Source: Chara braunii (taxonomy: Eukaryota > Streptophyta > Charophyceae > Charales > Characeae). From it: a stretch of DNA of 20,842 nt. Shown one piece after another: positions 1 to 9,978 of the stretch (its first letter is position 1; each line of letters starts with the position of its first letter). The stretch covers positions 93,564-114,405 of the forward strand of contig BFEA01001176.1 in assembly GCA_003427395.1 (NCBI GenBank), written 5' to 3'. A program made the translations under genes and the position numbers. Under the pieces are notes generated by a model that had not been told where the DNA came from, made no database searches, and saw nothing but the letters and a program-made list of their open reading frames with translations.

Positions 1-7
1 ACACACA

Positions 8-93
<86 letters not shown>

Positions 94-95
94 GA
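1..95. repeat. (AC)n-(AG)n compound microsatellite
   Basis: The window opens in an AC dinucleotide run of about 25 bases that switches to an AG run of about 65 bases, with one CA interruption near 86. It is a simple compound microsatellite that continues beyond the left edge. Confidence 0.97.
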
Positions 96-352
96 TTACA
101 TAAGACAATAGAATTCGTACGTTCTTTATACTTGTCAGTTTGGAGAGACATCCAGCCGTTACTAGTAAATGCATTTGGGTGTGGTATGGGCTTGAGGCTT
201 GAGCCGTTTGTCCTTCCCACGTGCTCTCTCTCCATTTTCGGAGCAGCTGGGAACGATACACGGCTCAGCAGTCAGTCAGTCAGTGAACGGAGGATAGTTT
301 GTGAGTCAGCCTTACAGTCTTTACCCAAGGAAGCGGCCCCGCGCGTCATGAC

Positions 353-475
353 ATGTGGTGCAAATTTCAGTCCACATGCAGCGATCATGTCGTCGCCGTC
401 TGTTCGCAGTGAATGTGGTGCAGATTTCAGTCCACATGCAGCGATCATGTCGGCTCCGTCTATTCGCGTGAATAT
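353..475. repeat. 60-bp tandem duplication
   Basis: Two adjacent copies beginning with ATGTGGTGCA at 353 and 413 share nearly all of their first 46 bases, including TTTCAGTCCACATGCAGCG. A degraded third start (GAATATGGT) follows at about 471. The 60-base spacing is a multiple of three, so frames stay open across it, but nothing else suggests coding. Confidence 0.9.
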
Positions 476-863
476 GGTAGCTCTGTTGCCCGATGTACTC
501 CCAGCTGGGCCAGCTCTGCTTCCCATTCCTCCCCTCGAGTCCTCGCTGTTGTCCTTCCATCCGACTCAGCACAGCCTGCGAAGCTCTCTTCGAAACACGA
601 AGGGGTAATGAAGTGAAAGGAACAGAAAACAGACATCAGGCAACAAGGGCCGATGGGGAATGGGAATAAAACGATGAGCCGCATTTTTTTTATTTTTTTT
701 TTGTGTGTAATCATCTGCTCAGCTTCATGGCAGTCGAGGATTCGCGCATCTGCCCCCACACCGATCACGAAAGTCGACCATGGGTGCACACTGCCGGACA
801 GGCACACGGACACCGAGATCTCAGCCGTAAAGAGACACTGTTGCCATCCACCAGTACCGACCG

Positions 864-953
864 GAGATCCCTGCTCACCCGCAGGTCGGGACGAGGGTGG
901 TCAATGAGTGTATGTGACCAGAGATCCCTGCTCACCCGCAGGTCGGGACGAGG
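864..953. repeat. 33-bp direct repeat, two copies
   Basis: An identical 33-base block starting GAGATCCCTGCTCACCCGCA occurs at 864-896 and again at 921-953, 57 bases apart. The exact identity suggests a recent local duplication. Confidence 0.93.
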
Positions 954-1122
954 CTCTGCAAGGTGTGAATGTGAAGCTGCGCGCTAGCTGATGGGTCGTG
1001 TTCCTGATTGGCGAACGGCCCGGCGCCAGCACCCGTCATTGGCAATGCGAGCTTTGTACTCACTTATGTGTTCAGATGAGTCCGTTCCGTGCCTGCTAAC
1101 CATCAGTCAGGGTATAGTCCCA

Positions 1123-1233
1123 CTACCGTCTTCCCCCGAACACAACGCACCCTCATTTTGGCTGTACCAGATCGGAAAGATCGCCTCCATACATTCATTA
1201 TCAGGGTGCGTTATGCTCGGGGGAAGACGGTAG
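1123..1233. repeat. Inverted repeat, 31-bp arms, 49-base loop
   Basis: The left arm 1123-1153 starts CTACCGTCTTCCCCCGA, and the right arm 1203-1233 is its reverse complement with about three mismatches. The loop is 49 bases. An 11-base direct repeat TAGTCCCACTA lies at 1115-1125, overlapping the left arm, and again at 1250-1260. This could be a small foldback/MITE-like element or a transcribed hairpin; neither is proven. Confidence 0.85.
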
Positions 1234-1747
1234 CCCTTATCCAATGGCATAGTCCCACTAGCACTTTCTTTTTTCTAAATGTATCTGAGCACAATTACGG
1301 TCACATAAGTTGCACTCATCTGACCGCCGTCGCTTGCAGAGCTTAGAAGAGATGTCGCAATGGAGTGTGCTCTGATTGGCAGCGTCGACGAAGGCTACCT
1401 AGGGACGTGTGGTGGAGTGTCGCGAATGACCGAATCCGTCTCACATAGTAACGAGACGAAATCATGTGGATTTATGCGTGTCATCGACTCTTCGTTTCTT
1501 CTTTTTTGATCTCTCAGGGGTGACTTCACTCCTCGTGTAAATCTTCGCTTCTCTGTATCTGAGCTTTTGCCCTCATGACGTTCCAATCATGAACAGCGCT
1601 GTTCATGCGTTAGACTGCTTTCGGAAGTCTGTTTGTTATGCTTTGTGAAAGTTTGTGGCTAGAGGGGGAGGAGGGGGGTGGGGGGTGGGTTGTTGGGTTG
1701 TTTTCTTTCGAAACCCCTTTCGAGGGATGCTCTTATCACCTCGGTAA

Positions 1748-1793
1748 GTTTGTTTGTTTGTTTGTTTGTTTGTTTGTTTGTTTGTTTGTTTTT
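1748..1793. repeat. (TTTG)n microsatellite
   Basis: About eleven uninterrupted copies of the tetranucleotide TTTG, ending in a short T run. Confidence 0.97.
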
Positions 1794-2069
1794 AGGTTTC
1801 CCATATACGAAGTTTCAAAAAAAAAAAAAAAATCCCTCTTAACAAATTTTGGAGCGGTTGGGGGTTGGGGGCATTACCCGTGGAAAGTAGCCTAATGGGC
1901 ATGTGCTGATTGATATGCTTGCTGATGGGCTTGTAGCCTTGTACAGTACAACTGTGCCGTTCAACCAACCACAGCAGACGGGGACGGTTGGCCCGGGGTG
2001 GGGCCCTTGGGGGAGGCACGTTTGTCCCGATATCGGTGAGCTGATATGTGTGCTACGATAGCGGCGGAG

Positions 2070-2400
2070 AGCACAAATTCGACGTTTAGACTCTCTCTGC
2101 GTTTTAAAGACATACGAAGCACATAAAGTGGACACTGGACTTCGTTTTTTTTTTTTTTTTTGACCGATATTTTTCTCTCAATCTATTTGTCTACTCTTCT
2201 TTCTCATTTATCTCTGGTGATGCATTTTATCGAGGGCTTACTCACAATAGTTCTACCTTAATGTACCTGACCAAATTTACGGCCGAGCACAAATTCCACG
2301 TTTAGACTCTGGGTTTTAAAGAGATACCAAGCATAGAACGTGGACACTGGACTTTTTTTTTTTTTTTTTGACCGATATTCTTCTCTCGATCTATCTGTAC
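2070..2400. repeat. Duplicated ~110-bp segment with poly-T core
   Basis: The sequence from GCACAAATTC at 2071 recurs at 2287. Both copies run through ACGTTTAGACTCT, then GGACACTGGACTT, a T run of 16 or more bases and GACCGATAT. The spacing is about 216 bases. Farther right, CGGCCGGG...GGAATGACGT (about 2414 and 2533) and GGTGCAGCTGTCC (about 2500 and 2642) are also duplicated, so 2070-2660 looks like a patchwork of short segmental duplications. Confidence 0.85.
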
Positions 2401-2741
2401 CTGACCACATTTACGGCCGGGACTGGACGAATTGGACCGGAATGACGTTCGTATACAAGAAAAAGTCTGACTGTGTGAGTACGGTATGCCCTGAGGGGTC
2501 AAGGTGCAGCTGTCCTTGGACGACCGCATGTACGGCCGGGCCTGGATGAATTTTTGACCGGAATGACGTCTATATAACAAGGAATGAAGTCCTAGTCTGA
2601 CTATGGCCTAAGAAGAATTTATGCTTCTGATGTGGTGGTGCAGGTGCAGCTGTCCAGGGAACGGCATTGCGTTGTATAAGAAGCAGTGAGGTAGGGGATC
2701 AGGGATCAAGCCAGTCGGCTTGTCGTTCTCTGTGGGAGCGC

Positions 2742-2765
2742 CTAGAGAGAGGGAGAAAGAGAGAG

Positions 2766-2814
<49 letters not shown>
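2742..2814. repeat. (GA)n microsatellite
   Basis: GA-rich simple repeat with short interruptions, about 25 bases upstream of the candidate start codon at 2840. GA/CT tracts are common in plant 5' untranslated regions but also occur at random in repeat-rich DNA. Confidence 0.95.
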
Positions 2815-2815
<1 letters not shown>

Positions 2816-2839
2816 TCTCTATCTTACAGGACGTTCGCC

Positions 2840-3244
2840 ATGGAATCAGACGCACTCAGCTCTCGTGCCCACCTCCGTTCTTCATCATCCGTGAAGATTG
2901 GTTGGGCGACTGGGGTGGTGGTTGTTGAACCGACCGATGGCGTGGGGATCCAGTCACGGACGCCGGATGTAGCCAGCCCCGTGGTCCTCGTGGACCTGAA
3001 GACAGGGTGGGGCAGGGCTGACGGCTTGTCCGATTTCATGTTGTCGTCATCAGACAGTCTGCAGGGTAGCAGTGAAGCCATGCGATTTCCGTCGAATGAG
3101 AGAGGTCGCAGGTTGAGGTCCCGTCGTTGCCAGCCTCCTCCTGTGGGGATCCCGACCAGGAGGGCTCACGTCGGGGAGGCAGCCGTCGCAGGTGGTATAC
3201 TACGGCGGCGGCTCTGTCTTCCCGTTGGTGCAACCCGTTGTTAG
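2840..3244 (+). CDS. Candidate host exon cut by the LTR (weak)
   Basis: An open frame of 134 codons starts at an ATG in a good initiation context (CGCCATGG) just after a GA tract. It ends in a TAG at 3242-3244 that lies inside the LTR boundary, so the stop is supplied by the inserted element. The predicted protein is serine- and arginine-rich with a valine-rich stretch near residues 25-30, and I do not recognise it. A possible splice donor (GCAG/GTGG) lies near 3190. The stretch is more GC-rich than the DNA to its left. The minus strand is open over much of the same interval, so chance is a real alternative. If real, this would be a first exon interrupted by the retrotransposon. Confidence 0.2.
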   Translation: MESDALSSRAHLRSSSSVKIGWATGVVVVEPTDGVGIQSRTPDVASPVVLVDLKTGWGRADGLSDFMLSSSDSLQGSSEAMRFPSNERGRRLRSRRCQPPPVGIPTRRAHVGEAAVAGGILRRRLCLPVGATRC

Positions 3245-3350
3245 GGAAACCCGGGGAGGGGTTGCCTACCGTTCGCTGAAGCCAAGGGCAACAGCNCCTG
3301 TCACTCGCTGCGCCCGCTTCCGAGGTCCTCAGCAACCAGTAGGGTGCCAG

Positions 3351-3357
3351 TTTATAT
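3351..3357 (-). promoter_or_regulatory. TATA-like box in 3' LTR
   Basis: On the minus strand this reads ATATAAA, about 110 bases before the LTR's 3' end. It is conserved in the 5' LTR copy (19569-19575), where it could drive element transcription. The position would leave a short R-U5. It is the clearest TATA-like motif I found in that orientation, but AT-rich matches occur by chance. Confidence 0.3.
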
Positions 3358-3770
3358 TTTGGTCATCTGTCACGTTCCTTTTTGAAGACCGAACTCAGGC
3401 AGCGTTTTCAGTTTTCCCGATAGGTTGGAGAGGGAAGCAAGGCTCAATCAAGCTTTTGTTGATTCTAGGTTGTAAACACGTAACTTCGCAGTGACCAATT
3501 CGTTCCAATATCAAATGGACGAAGAAAATGGCAATGAGATCGAAATTTTAATAATGATTGTCGCCCATACACCTTGCGATAATCGAGAGTTCACACCACA
3601 CTCACCGTTCAAATTCACTCGCCCCGGGCAATGATCAACAAGATCCCGGTTCAGCAACGAGCGATATGAAATTGACCCAGCAATGATTGGCGAGTATTGG
3701 TTGGCCAAAAGATACATAGTGTTTCTGCCTATGAGCGACGAATGGCCGGTTTTCTAATGGGCATCCGAAG

Positions 3771-3990
3771 TCTGATTCGTCAATGAGCAGCGTGCGTCTG
3801 CCCCCTCTACGAACAGAGGTTGTCTGATTCGTTGATGAGCACCTTGTGTCTGCCCCCTTGATGAACAGACCATGTCTGATCCGTTGGAGACCAGCGCGAG
3901 TCTGCCCCTCCCCTAGATGAGCAGGAGGGGTCTGATTCGTTGATGAACCGTGTAGAACAATAACGCAAAACTGGTCGATCTCCTAATGAG
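3771..3990. repeat. ~52-bp tandem repeat inside the LTR
   Basis: Units beginning TCTGATTCGTTGATGAGCA-like recur at 3771, 3823, 3875 and 3931 (spacings 52, 52, 56), with a degraded fifth unit ending in CTAATGAGCAG near 3990. Each unit also has a GTCTGCCCC core. The same array is in the 5' LTR at about 19989-20208. Repeats inside U3 regions are often promoter/enhancer arrays; that role here is inference. Confidence 0.85.
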
Positions 3991-4783
3991 CAGTAAGTGT
4001 CTGACGTCTTGGATGATTTCTGGTTCCTCTTCAGGTTAGATTCAAATAAATAAATAAATAAACCGATAAATAAAGTGAGCTCTTCGACGGCGCCTTCCCG
4101 CACTTTCTCCTATACCAATTCTCTCTTCCCCTCTCTCTTCCCTCACTCAGTTTGTGTGTGTGTGTGTGTCTGTTCATGCCCACTATGCACAACCCCCGGA
4201 AGAAACTCACGGAAGAAACTAAACGTCGGACTGTTTGAGTACTCACTCATGATCAATGATGACCTTGTACTCAATCGGGGGGTCTCCGTGTCGCCGCGCG
4301 TCCATCTTAGAGAGAAAATTCAGATGTAACAGCCATGATCTGTTTCGTATGGGCTTCTTACTTGATTTAGGCGGGTACCCCTTGTCAAATGATTCACAGC
4401 TATGCATCGATCTCCAATGAATTAGTGGTCATTCGGGTTCGAATTCGTAGCATCCTGTTGCCCGACCATGTAGCAGCATCTCATGGTGAGCACTGAGCAA
4501 CACATACAATAAGAACAAGTGGAGGGCTACATTGGCACTGCCCCCCCCTTGAATAGAGCACACAGTCATCGGGGCTGTATTATATCAATGAGTTTGTTGC
4601 CTTTCATACTCTTTCCCTCGTTTAGGACACACAGTCTCCATTGTATCTGGGGTTTTTCCCTGTTCAGATACAACCAAATCATCTGTGCCATATTTGCGGG
4701 AAAGTAGTGCGCTTATTCACACGCTTGGTCTCTTCCCTACTTACTCCCTCACCCGTTCTCTCACCCATTCTCTCTCTGTGAGA

Positions 4784-4818
<35 letters not shown>

Positions 4819-4827
4819 TCTCTCTCT

Positions 4828-4867
<40 letters not shown>

Positions 4868-4898
4868 CACACCCCACATACATACACACACACACACT
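4784..4898. repeat. (CT)n-(CA)n compound microsatellite
   Basis: A CT run (4784-4828) passes into a CA run (4830-4898) with a few interruptions. On the element's strand it is a purine-rich GA tract near the 3' LTR, so it may include or have replaced the polypurine tract that primes plus-strand synthesis, though it sits about 150 bases from the proposed LTR end. Confidence 0.95.
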
Positions 4899-4955
4899 GC
4901 GCACAGTCTCTTTGGCTGGCATACGACCGCGATCTGAGCCTGCAATCTAATTAGG

Positions 4956-5300
4956 AGCTCAATTTCGGTTAAATCCCAGGAACCAACTTGAGGGCTTGAT
5001 TCACACTGGTCCTGCTGCTAATCAGCGAGCTCGACTGTTCATCGAACCAGCAAACCCATGAACAGCTCAATTTTGAGTAATTCCATGAGCCAACTTGATG
5101 ACTTGATGCACATTGTCCTGCTGTTGAACAGCGAACTTGACTGTTCAGCGAACCGGCAAACGAATCAACCACTCAATTTTGAGTGCTTCCATGAGCTAAC
5201 CTAATGGTTTGATTCACATTGATCATGCTGTTGATCACCGATATTGACTGCTCAGCGAACCAGCAAACCAATCAACAGCTCAATTTTGAGTAATTCCCTG
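4956..5300. repeat. 107-bp tandem array, ~3.2 units
   Basis: Units starting AGCTCAATTTTGAGTAATTCC recur at about 4956, 5064, 5170 and 5277 (spacing 106-108). Each unit contains a central block like TGATTCACATTGTCCTGCTG and a later block like TCAGCGAACCAGCAAAC. Units differ by roughly 15-25%, so the array is old or has evolved without homogenisation. It continues as scattered short AGCGACTCA motifs to about 5370. Confidence 0.9.
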
Positions 5301-5535
5301 CATTTCAGCGATTCAAGGGCTAATTAGCGGCTCAATAGTCAGTGATCCAGCGACTAATCAGCGACTCAGACTGGATACTTGACGGCGATCCAGCGCTGCT
5401 GGACGGGAACTACAGTTACCCTAGACATTCTCAGCAGATTGATTTCAACGTTCCTGATCACAGTCGCTTAGTGGTGAGACAGTTGGTTCTAGATCTTTAT
5501 ATTCATTGGCTTACCCACTTTCCCACTCATTCTAG

Positions 5536-5760
5536 GCGCACTCTCTCTCTCAACCAGTGCACCCTCTCTCTTTCCCTCATTCACTCTTTCCCTCTCGCTG
5601 CACACTCTTTCTCTCTCACTCACTCTCACTTTCTCTCTCCCACTCGCTGCTCACTCTCTCTCTCTCTCTCGCTGCACGCCCTTTCTCTCTCACTCACTCT
5701 CACTCTCTTTTCCTCTTTTTTACTCACTCTCTCGCTCACTCACCTTCTTCACCACGGATT
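5536..5760. repeat. CT-rich tract with ~74-bp repeat
   Basis: Nearly pure pyrimidine on the plus strand, so a long purine tract on the element's strand. A CTCGCTGCAC...TTTCTCTCTCACTCACTC block at 5594 recurs at 5668. The open frame across it encodes only serine/leucine low complexity and is not taken as a gene. Confidence 0.85.
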
Positions 5761-6399
5761 TGCGGGGGGAAAGGATCCATCTCACTGCAGCTCCCACACA
5801 CGCCATGACCTCAGCCTGCTTCCTCACGCGAGCAGGCATGATCCAACACCATCTCTGCTGCGGACTCCTGGTCCGCTGTTCCGACACACACGTTCACTGC
5901 ATTTCCTGTGGTCACAGCTCGCGCGTTGCAGTCCCTGTTCTCCCTGGTCGTCCAGCTGCCGAATGTCCCCCAATAAGCTTATCTCAAGTCAGTCTCCTCT
6001 CGAAGAGTACCCTTGACACAGCACACACTGTCTCGTTTCCCCTCTCCCTCGAGCGCGTCGTGCACGATGGACTCCATTTCCCACTTCCCTGGGTGCGCCT
6101 CGCCCGCCTTGCCTCTCCTGCAACCGCCCCGCGCCGAATTCCTCCCGGCTCACTGCATCTTGAGTCAGCGGTGCGCTGGGTACGCCTGGCATGCCATCCC
6201 ATTTCCTTCACTGTTCTCCCCTATATCCGCTTCAGTCCCATGGTCTGACCGACCAGGGCCTTGTCGGACTGCAAGTGTGCAGGAAATAGTCTGCCGCGCC
6301 ACTGAGGAAAAAGAAAACAGTGGTACCGGATTCACAGGCTCGTCGTACCGTACCTGAAACATGTCAAACACGACAAGATGCAGCGGCGCGGTAATAATA

Positions 6400-6737
6400 C
6401 CAAACCTGAAGTAAACCGTCGCAATGATCCCAGACCTGAAAATAAATCACTGCAAAGGTTCCGAAATAAACTGTCGTGAGGGCGTCGAACTTGAAACGAA
6501 ATATCGCGATGCCACCGAACCTGATCAAACCCGAAGTCCATTACTGGGCTGTTGTGCCATGCGAATGCCGAACCCGTACAATCATGCCATGATAACCTGT
6601 CCCGAACCTGATATAGAATGCCGCAACGTTCCCGGTCCTAAAAACAAACTGCCGCCTGGAATAACTGTCGTAGTGGCCCTGGTCCTGAGAATAAATCACT
6701 GCAGTTGTCTCAAACCTGAAAATAAGTCACCGTAGTG
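6400..6737. repeat. Degenerate ~30-bp minisatellite
   Basis: About ten diverged units near the pattern CCGAACCTGAAAATAAATCA followed by CTGCAGTGGT, with unit lengths of 29-31. Clear copies include those around 6420, 6447, 6600, 6690 and 6711. A related ~37-base sequence beginning CCGTACCTGAA flanks the array on both sides (6348-6384 and 6761-6797). Confidence 0.75.
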
Positions 6738-7954
6738 AGACAGCTGTCACCGGGCCCAGACCGTACCTGAAGCACGTCAGACACCGTAGGACGTAGCCAC
6801 TCCGTAACGACCCTCGTATCCGTACCAAACAAAACACCGTAGTCGACCCAAGGCAGCACCACCCCATGCTGTCCATGCGACTCCTGCTCTTTGAACATCT
6901 CAACTGCGGTAATGTTAGTATTCAAGCACACCAGGGAAAGCGTCGCAGGGAACCTCGACCATCGGCAGTAGTGTTAACTTGTTAAGAACCGGGGAAAATG
7001 ATCAATCCGGAGTCTGAGCTGATGGCGGGTAATCGAGGGGAAATTAGGCCAATTTCCCAATGGTCATGGGTCCCCGTCCCTTTCATCGTCTTTCATCATT
7101 CTTCCCTTTCCTTAATTCTATTGTCGGAAATCGTAAATTAACTGTAAGTTCCCCAAAATTTAATTCCGAGAAAATTTAAATATATGGCCGAATTCCTTTT
7201 GTTTTTTTTTTCTTTTACCATTTTTAATATTTTTTTATGTTTTTAATTCCAATGTCGGGAACATAAAATAACAAGGGTATTCCCCCTTGAATTTAATGCC
7301 GTAAAAAATTAAAAAATTAAGGGATATTATGTTTTCCCCTTCTCCCCTACTGGTCGTAATCCCTTTTCCCCATCTTTAATTATGGTACTAAAATAGACAA
7401 AAAATTGAGGCCTCATTTCGGCCCCGGTCGTATGCCGCAAAAAATGTCGCTGCGAGGTCAGTTCCCGTGATGCCTCTCCGCAGCAAGCCAATTTGGGTCT
7501 AGCCGTCTGGACAACCGGAAATGACGGTCCGGTGATGTGAGGGCGACCACCCATCTCGCCATCTTTGAGGGTTGCCCGTAAGGTTCAGCGCGCCCAAAAT
7601 CAAGGGCGCCCTGAGCTCCCCTAATTTCCGCTGCCTGGTCTAACCAGAGTACCGTCAAAACTCAGACTCGTCTTTGCGCCTAAATTGCAAAACCGTAGAT
7701 TTCAGGCGGCGCACTGCTTATGGCTGCCTGACAGTTAGCCCGGACCACTTCTCGACGCCCCCGTCGAGCCCTAACAACTTATGTCAGACTAAGCGGATGA
7801 GCTTCAGGGTGATGGCCCGTAAAGGACGCCCACGTCGGCGTTCAATTGTCTTATGTTTCAGTTTGTTATGAGTCCTGGGGTTAAGAAGATGCTTCTTGAC
7901 TCTCCTGTTTCTTCTGGTTTTCGGCCCCGGCATGATCCTCTTTTTCTTCTGTCT

Positions 7955-9323
7955 TTAACTCGAGAAGGGTGTCGACCCGCCAGTACGTCTAACGCGAACT
8001 CTCCGTCTAGCTCGCTTGAGCACGAATAACCATCTCTTCTCTCTTCCTAAAGCTAACCCTTTGACCTTTCTCTTCTCTATTCTTTTCCTTTTCTTGGAAC
8101 TCTCCCCTGCCTCGAATTGCCTCAAGGGGGCTCCTTCCTCCATTATGGTTTTTCCTTTCCCTTTCGGGCTGGTCAACGATAAGGCGGGCGCGGATCTGGG
8201 CATAAACAGCTTTAACCTATCGCTCGCCACTGGGTTCTTCCACTTAGATCCATCCAATTCTGCTATCATATATGCACCCCAGTCAAGTGCCTCAACCACT
8301 CTGTAAGGTCCCATCCATCTATTTGCGAGTTTTCCGGTCCAGGTCCTCTCCAGTGCCGCGTCGTAGAAAAGGACCATATCTCCTACACTCACCCTCTCTT
8401 GATTCGCACGTTCTTATCCCATCTCTCCTTACCCTTGCCCCTTTCCACTGCCAGACGATCTGCCGCTGTCATAAGACTATCTTCCAAACCGTAGGCTATC
8501 TGTCTTGTTCGGGCGGCTAAGAGTTCCTCTCTGGACATCTCCTCCGCCCAGTCGATGGTTGTCCAGCTGTCGACGTGAAACTCTATGGGAAGCGGACAAT
8601 GTCGCCCAAACCACAAGGTGTACGGTGGGTATCCGGAACTAGCCCGGACCGTGACGTTGTCCGCCCGTATTGCGTATCGAAAATATCGTGGCCAATCACT
8701 GTCCTTACCCTTGCACCACTTGGACAGTGACGCTATCAGAGTCTGGTGTCCCCTCTCTACTGGGGAGTTCGACTGTGGGTGATAGGCGGTGGCTATNGAA
8801 ACNCTCGCCCNGNCTCTCCTGAACACGCTCTGAACCTCGTCGGCTAGGAATTCCGCCCCTCTGTCCATTACTATCTTGCTGACACAACCATACTTAGATA
8901 AGTACTCTAGGACAAAGTTCTTTACTTCCTTTACCACCTTACTCCTGATAGGTGTACCGTCCACGAACCCAGTGAAATCATCTCGTATGTTCACGACGTA
9001 GTTCATATTGCCTACCCCTTTCAGCATTTTCACTAGATCGATGTGTACCTTCTCTCCTGGTCTGGTCGGATAGGATGGATGAAGTGACTCTTTGTATTTC
9101 ACAAGAGCTCTCTTCTGGCACTCTTCGCAAGTCCTTCACACCAGTACAACCTTCGTACCTTTTTGTAGGTTCCTTTGACTCCCCTGTGTCCTCCGACTAC
9201 CCCATCGTGCAGCTCCGCAACTATTGTCTGTCTCTCCTCAGGGTCATAAACTACTCGTAAGGGCAGCCCCGAGCCGCTCGGCCTTCGTAACAGATGGTTA
9301 GCTCTAAGGCAGTACCGGGCCAC
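7955..9323 (-). pseudogene. pol: Integrase domain of pol, frameshifted
   Basis: Integrase joins the cDNA to host DNA. Three frames carry it. 9323-9099 has the N-terminal zinc-binding half with the two histidines (H-x6-H, LHDGVVGGH); the C-x2-C half falls in a frameshift near 9110, where EEC can be read only in the next frame. 9102-8389 has the catalytic core: D in VHIDLV (about 9039), D in VMDRGAEF (about 8865) and E in SPVERGHQ (about 8757), with exactly 35 residues between the last two, the classic D,D35E pattern. Four ambiguous bases (8797, 8803, 8811, 8813) fall in the core. After a frameshift near 8400, 8392-7955 has a GPY/F-type module (GPYRVVEAL...SDRLKLF) and a strongly basic tail rich in K and R, ending in TAA. 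I see no chromodomain. All catalytic residues survive, but the frame does not. Confidence 0.93.
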
Positions 9324-9339
9324 TTATCTCCGGTTATCT

Positions 9340-9978
9340 GATTCTTGACTCTCCTTTCCTGACAAATGTAGGCCGATCATTTGGTATTTATCAGGGCCGC
9401 AACTACTATCGGGCGCTCGGCCTCAAAAGGGATGCGCGAAAGTCCATCTGCCACGGCATTTTTAGTGCTAGATATCCTCTCAACCGTGTAATCGTATAGC
9501 CAAATCCGTATTAACCATCGGGCGATGGTCGGGTCCGCAGACTAAAGTCCTTCTGGAGGACAGAGGCAATCGCTGTGGGGTCTACTCTCAAGATGAACCG
9601 TCGCCCACAGATATAGTGTCTGAACGTGTCTAGACAGCGGAGAACAGCTAACACTTCCTTCTTGAATTGACTGTAGTTACGCTCAGTCGTATTAAGTGTC
9701 ATACTCTCAAATCTTAACGGTCTTTCCTTCCCTCCAGCGTCCTTCTAAGACAGGAAACCACCTACTGAACATGGTCCAGCATCCGTGGATACTATGAAGG
9801 GCCTCTCGGTCTCATCGTCAAAGAATGGCAAGCCGAACACGCGTCCTCCCTCCTTAAATTCGTCTTTAAGTTCTTGCATAGCGAGTTCCTGCGAAGAATC
9901 CCAGTAGAATTTTTCAGTCTTTCGAAGGAGTAACCTCAATGGCTCAGCCTTCTCCACATACCCCCGTATGAATATACG
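9340..9978 (-). pseudogene. pol: RNase H domain of pol, broken
   Basis: RNase H removes template RNA during reverse transcription. The frame continues from RT after a TGA at 9979-9981. Segment 9957-9745 holds the RT/RH connection and the first catalytic aspartate (FIVSTDAGP, D at about 9783). A TAG at 9745-9747 sits where CAG could have been. Segment 9702-9511 holds the catalytic glutamate (FKKEVLAVL) and second aspartate (FILRVDPTA). A one-base loss near 9543 shifts the frame, after which the RNase H end (ARWLIRIWLYDYTVER, then NAVADGLSRIPF with the fourth aspartate) is readable to a TGA at 9377-9379. D-E-D-D is therefore complete in pieces. The integrase zinc finger follows directly, so there is no second RNase H as in Tat elements. 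Confidence 0.9.

Larger units (their letters stand above)
96..2839. other. Flanking DNA without a recognisable gene
   Basis: About 2.7 kb of mixed-composition DNA outside the LTR element. Open frames here are short, run through low-complexity sequence and resemble no family I know. The recognisable content is repetitive: a 60-bp duplication (353-472), a 33-bp duplication (864-953), an inverted repeat (1123-1233), a TTTG microsatellite (1748-1793), homopolymer A/T runs (about 1818, 2145 and 2354), a duplicated T-run segment (2070-2400) and a GA tract (2742-2814). I see no RNA gene and no transposon coding sequence. Confidence 0.6.
3239..4633 (-). repeat. 3' LTR (left copy)
   Basis: Matches the right-hand copy from 3239 to at least 4625 (window end in the other copy), about 97% identical by eye with essentially one net indel. 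The left boundary is where similarity starts, at TGT (3239-3241). The right boundary is a guess: the first ACA after the last comparable base (4631-4633) would give TGT...ACA termini, but a convincing purine tract next to it (minus strand) is not seen, so the LTR could extend farther, up to the CT/CA tract near 4784. One ambiguous base (3296). The LTR contains a 52-bp tandem repeat, an ATAA tetranucleotide run (about 4047-4072) and a short GT run (about 4151-4169). Confidence 0.88.
4634..7954 (-). other. Long 3' non-coding region of the element
   Basis: About 3.3 kb between the end of integrase and the 3' LTR, with no recognisable protein. It holds, in plus order, a CT/CA microsatellite (4784-4898), a 107-bp tandem array (4956-5300), a CT-rich tract (5536-5760), a degenerate 30-bp minisatellite (6400-6737), and an AT-rich patch (7080-7400) in which a segment starting near ATTCTATTGTCGG (7114) is repeated about 131 bases later. 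A small perfect hairpin (CTCGACG/CGTCGAG, four-base loop) lies at 7751-7768. Open frames here are low-complexity (serine/leucine runs from CT repeats). Tat/Ogre elements of flowering plants have comparable tandem repeats in their 3' region. Confidence 0.7.

Noticed and set aside
132-608. 158-codon plus-strand open frame
   Set aside because: It is open mainly because a 60-bp duplication preserves the frame; no family resemblance and no supporting context.
1360-1400. GCTCTGATTGGCA as a tRNA-Met-type primer-binding site
   Set aside because: Only the first eight bases match (GCTCTGAT against GCTCTGATACCA), and it lies far outside the element.
4047-4072. AATAAA motifs as a polyadenylation signal
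   Set aside because: They are on the strand opposite to the element's transcript and are part of an ATAA simple repeat.
3239-4633. 1.4-kb repeats as a segmental duplication or two solo LTRs
   Set aside because: The tRNA-Asp primer-binding site directly inside one copy only, with gag-pol between in the matching orientation, is better explained by a single element with two LTRs.
5342-6016. 224-codon plus-strand open frame
   Set aside because: Its product is mostly serine/leucine/histidine from a CT-rich simple repeat, and it lies antisense in the element's 3' region.
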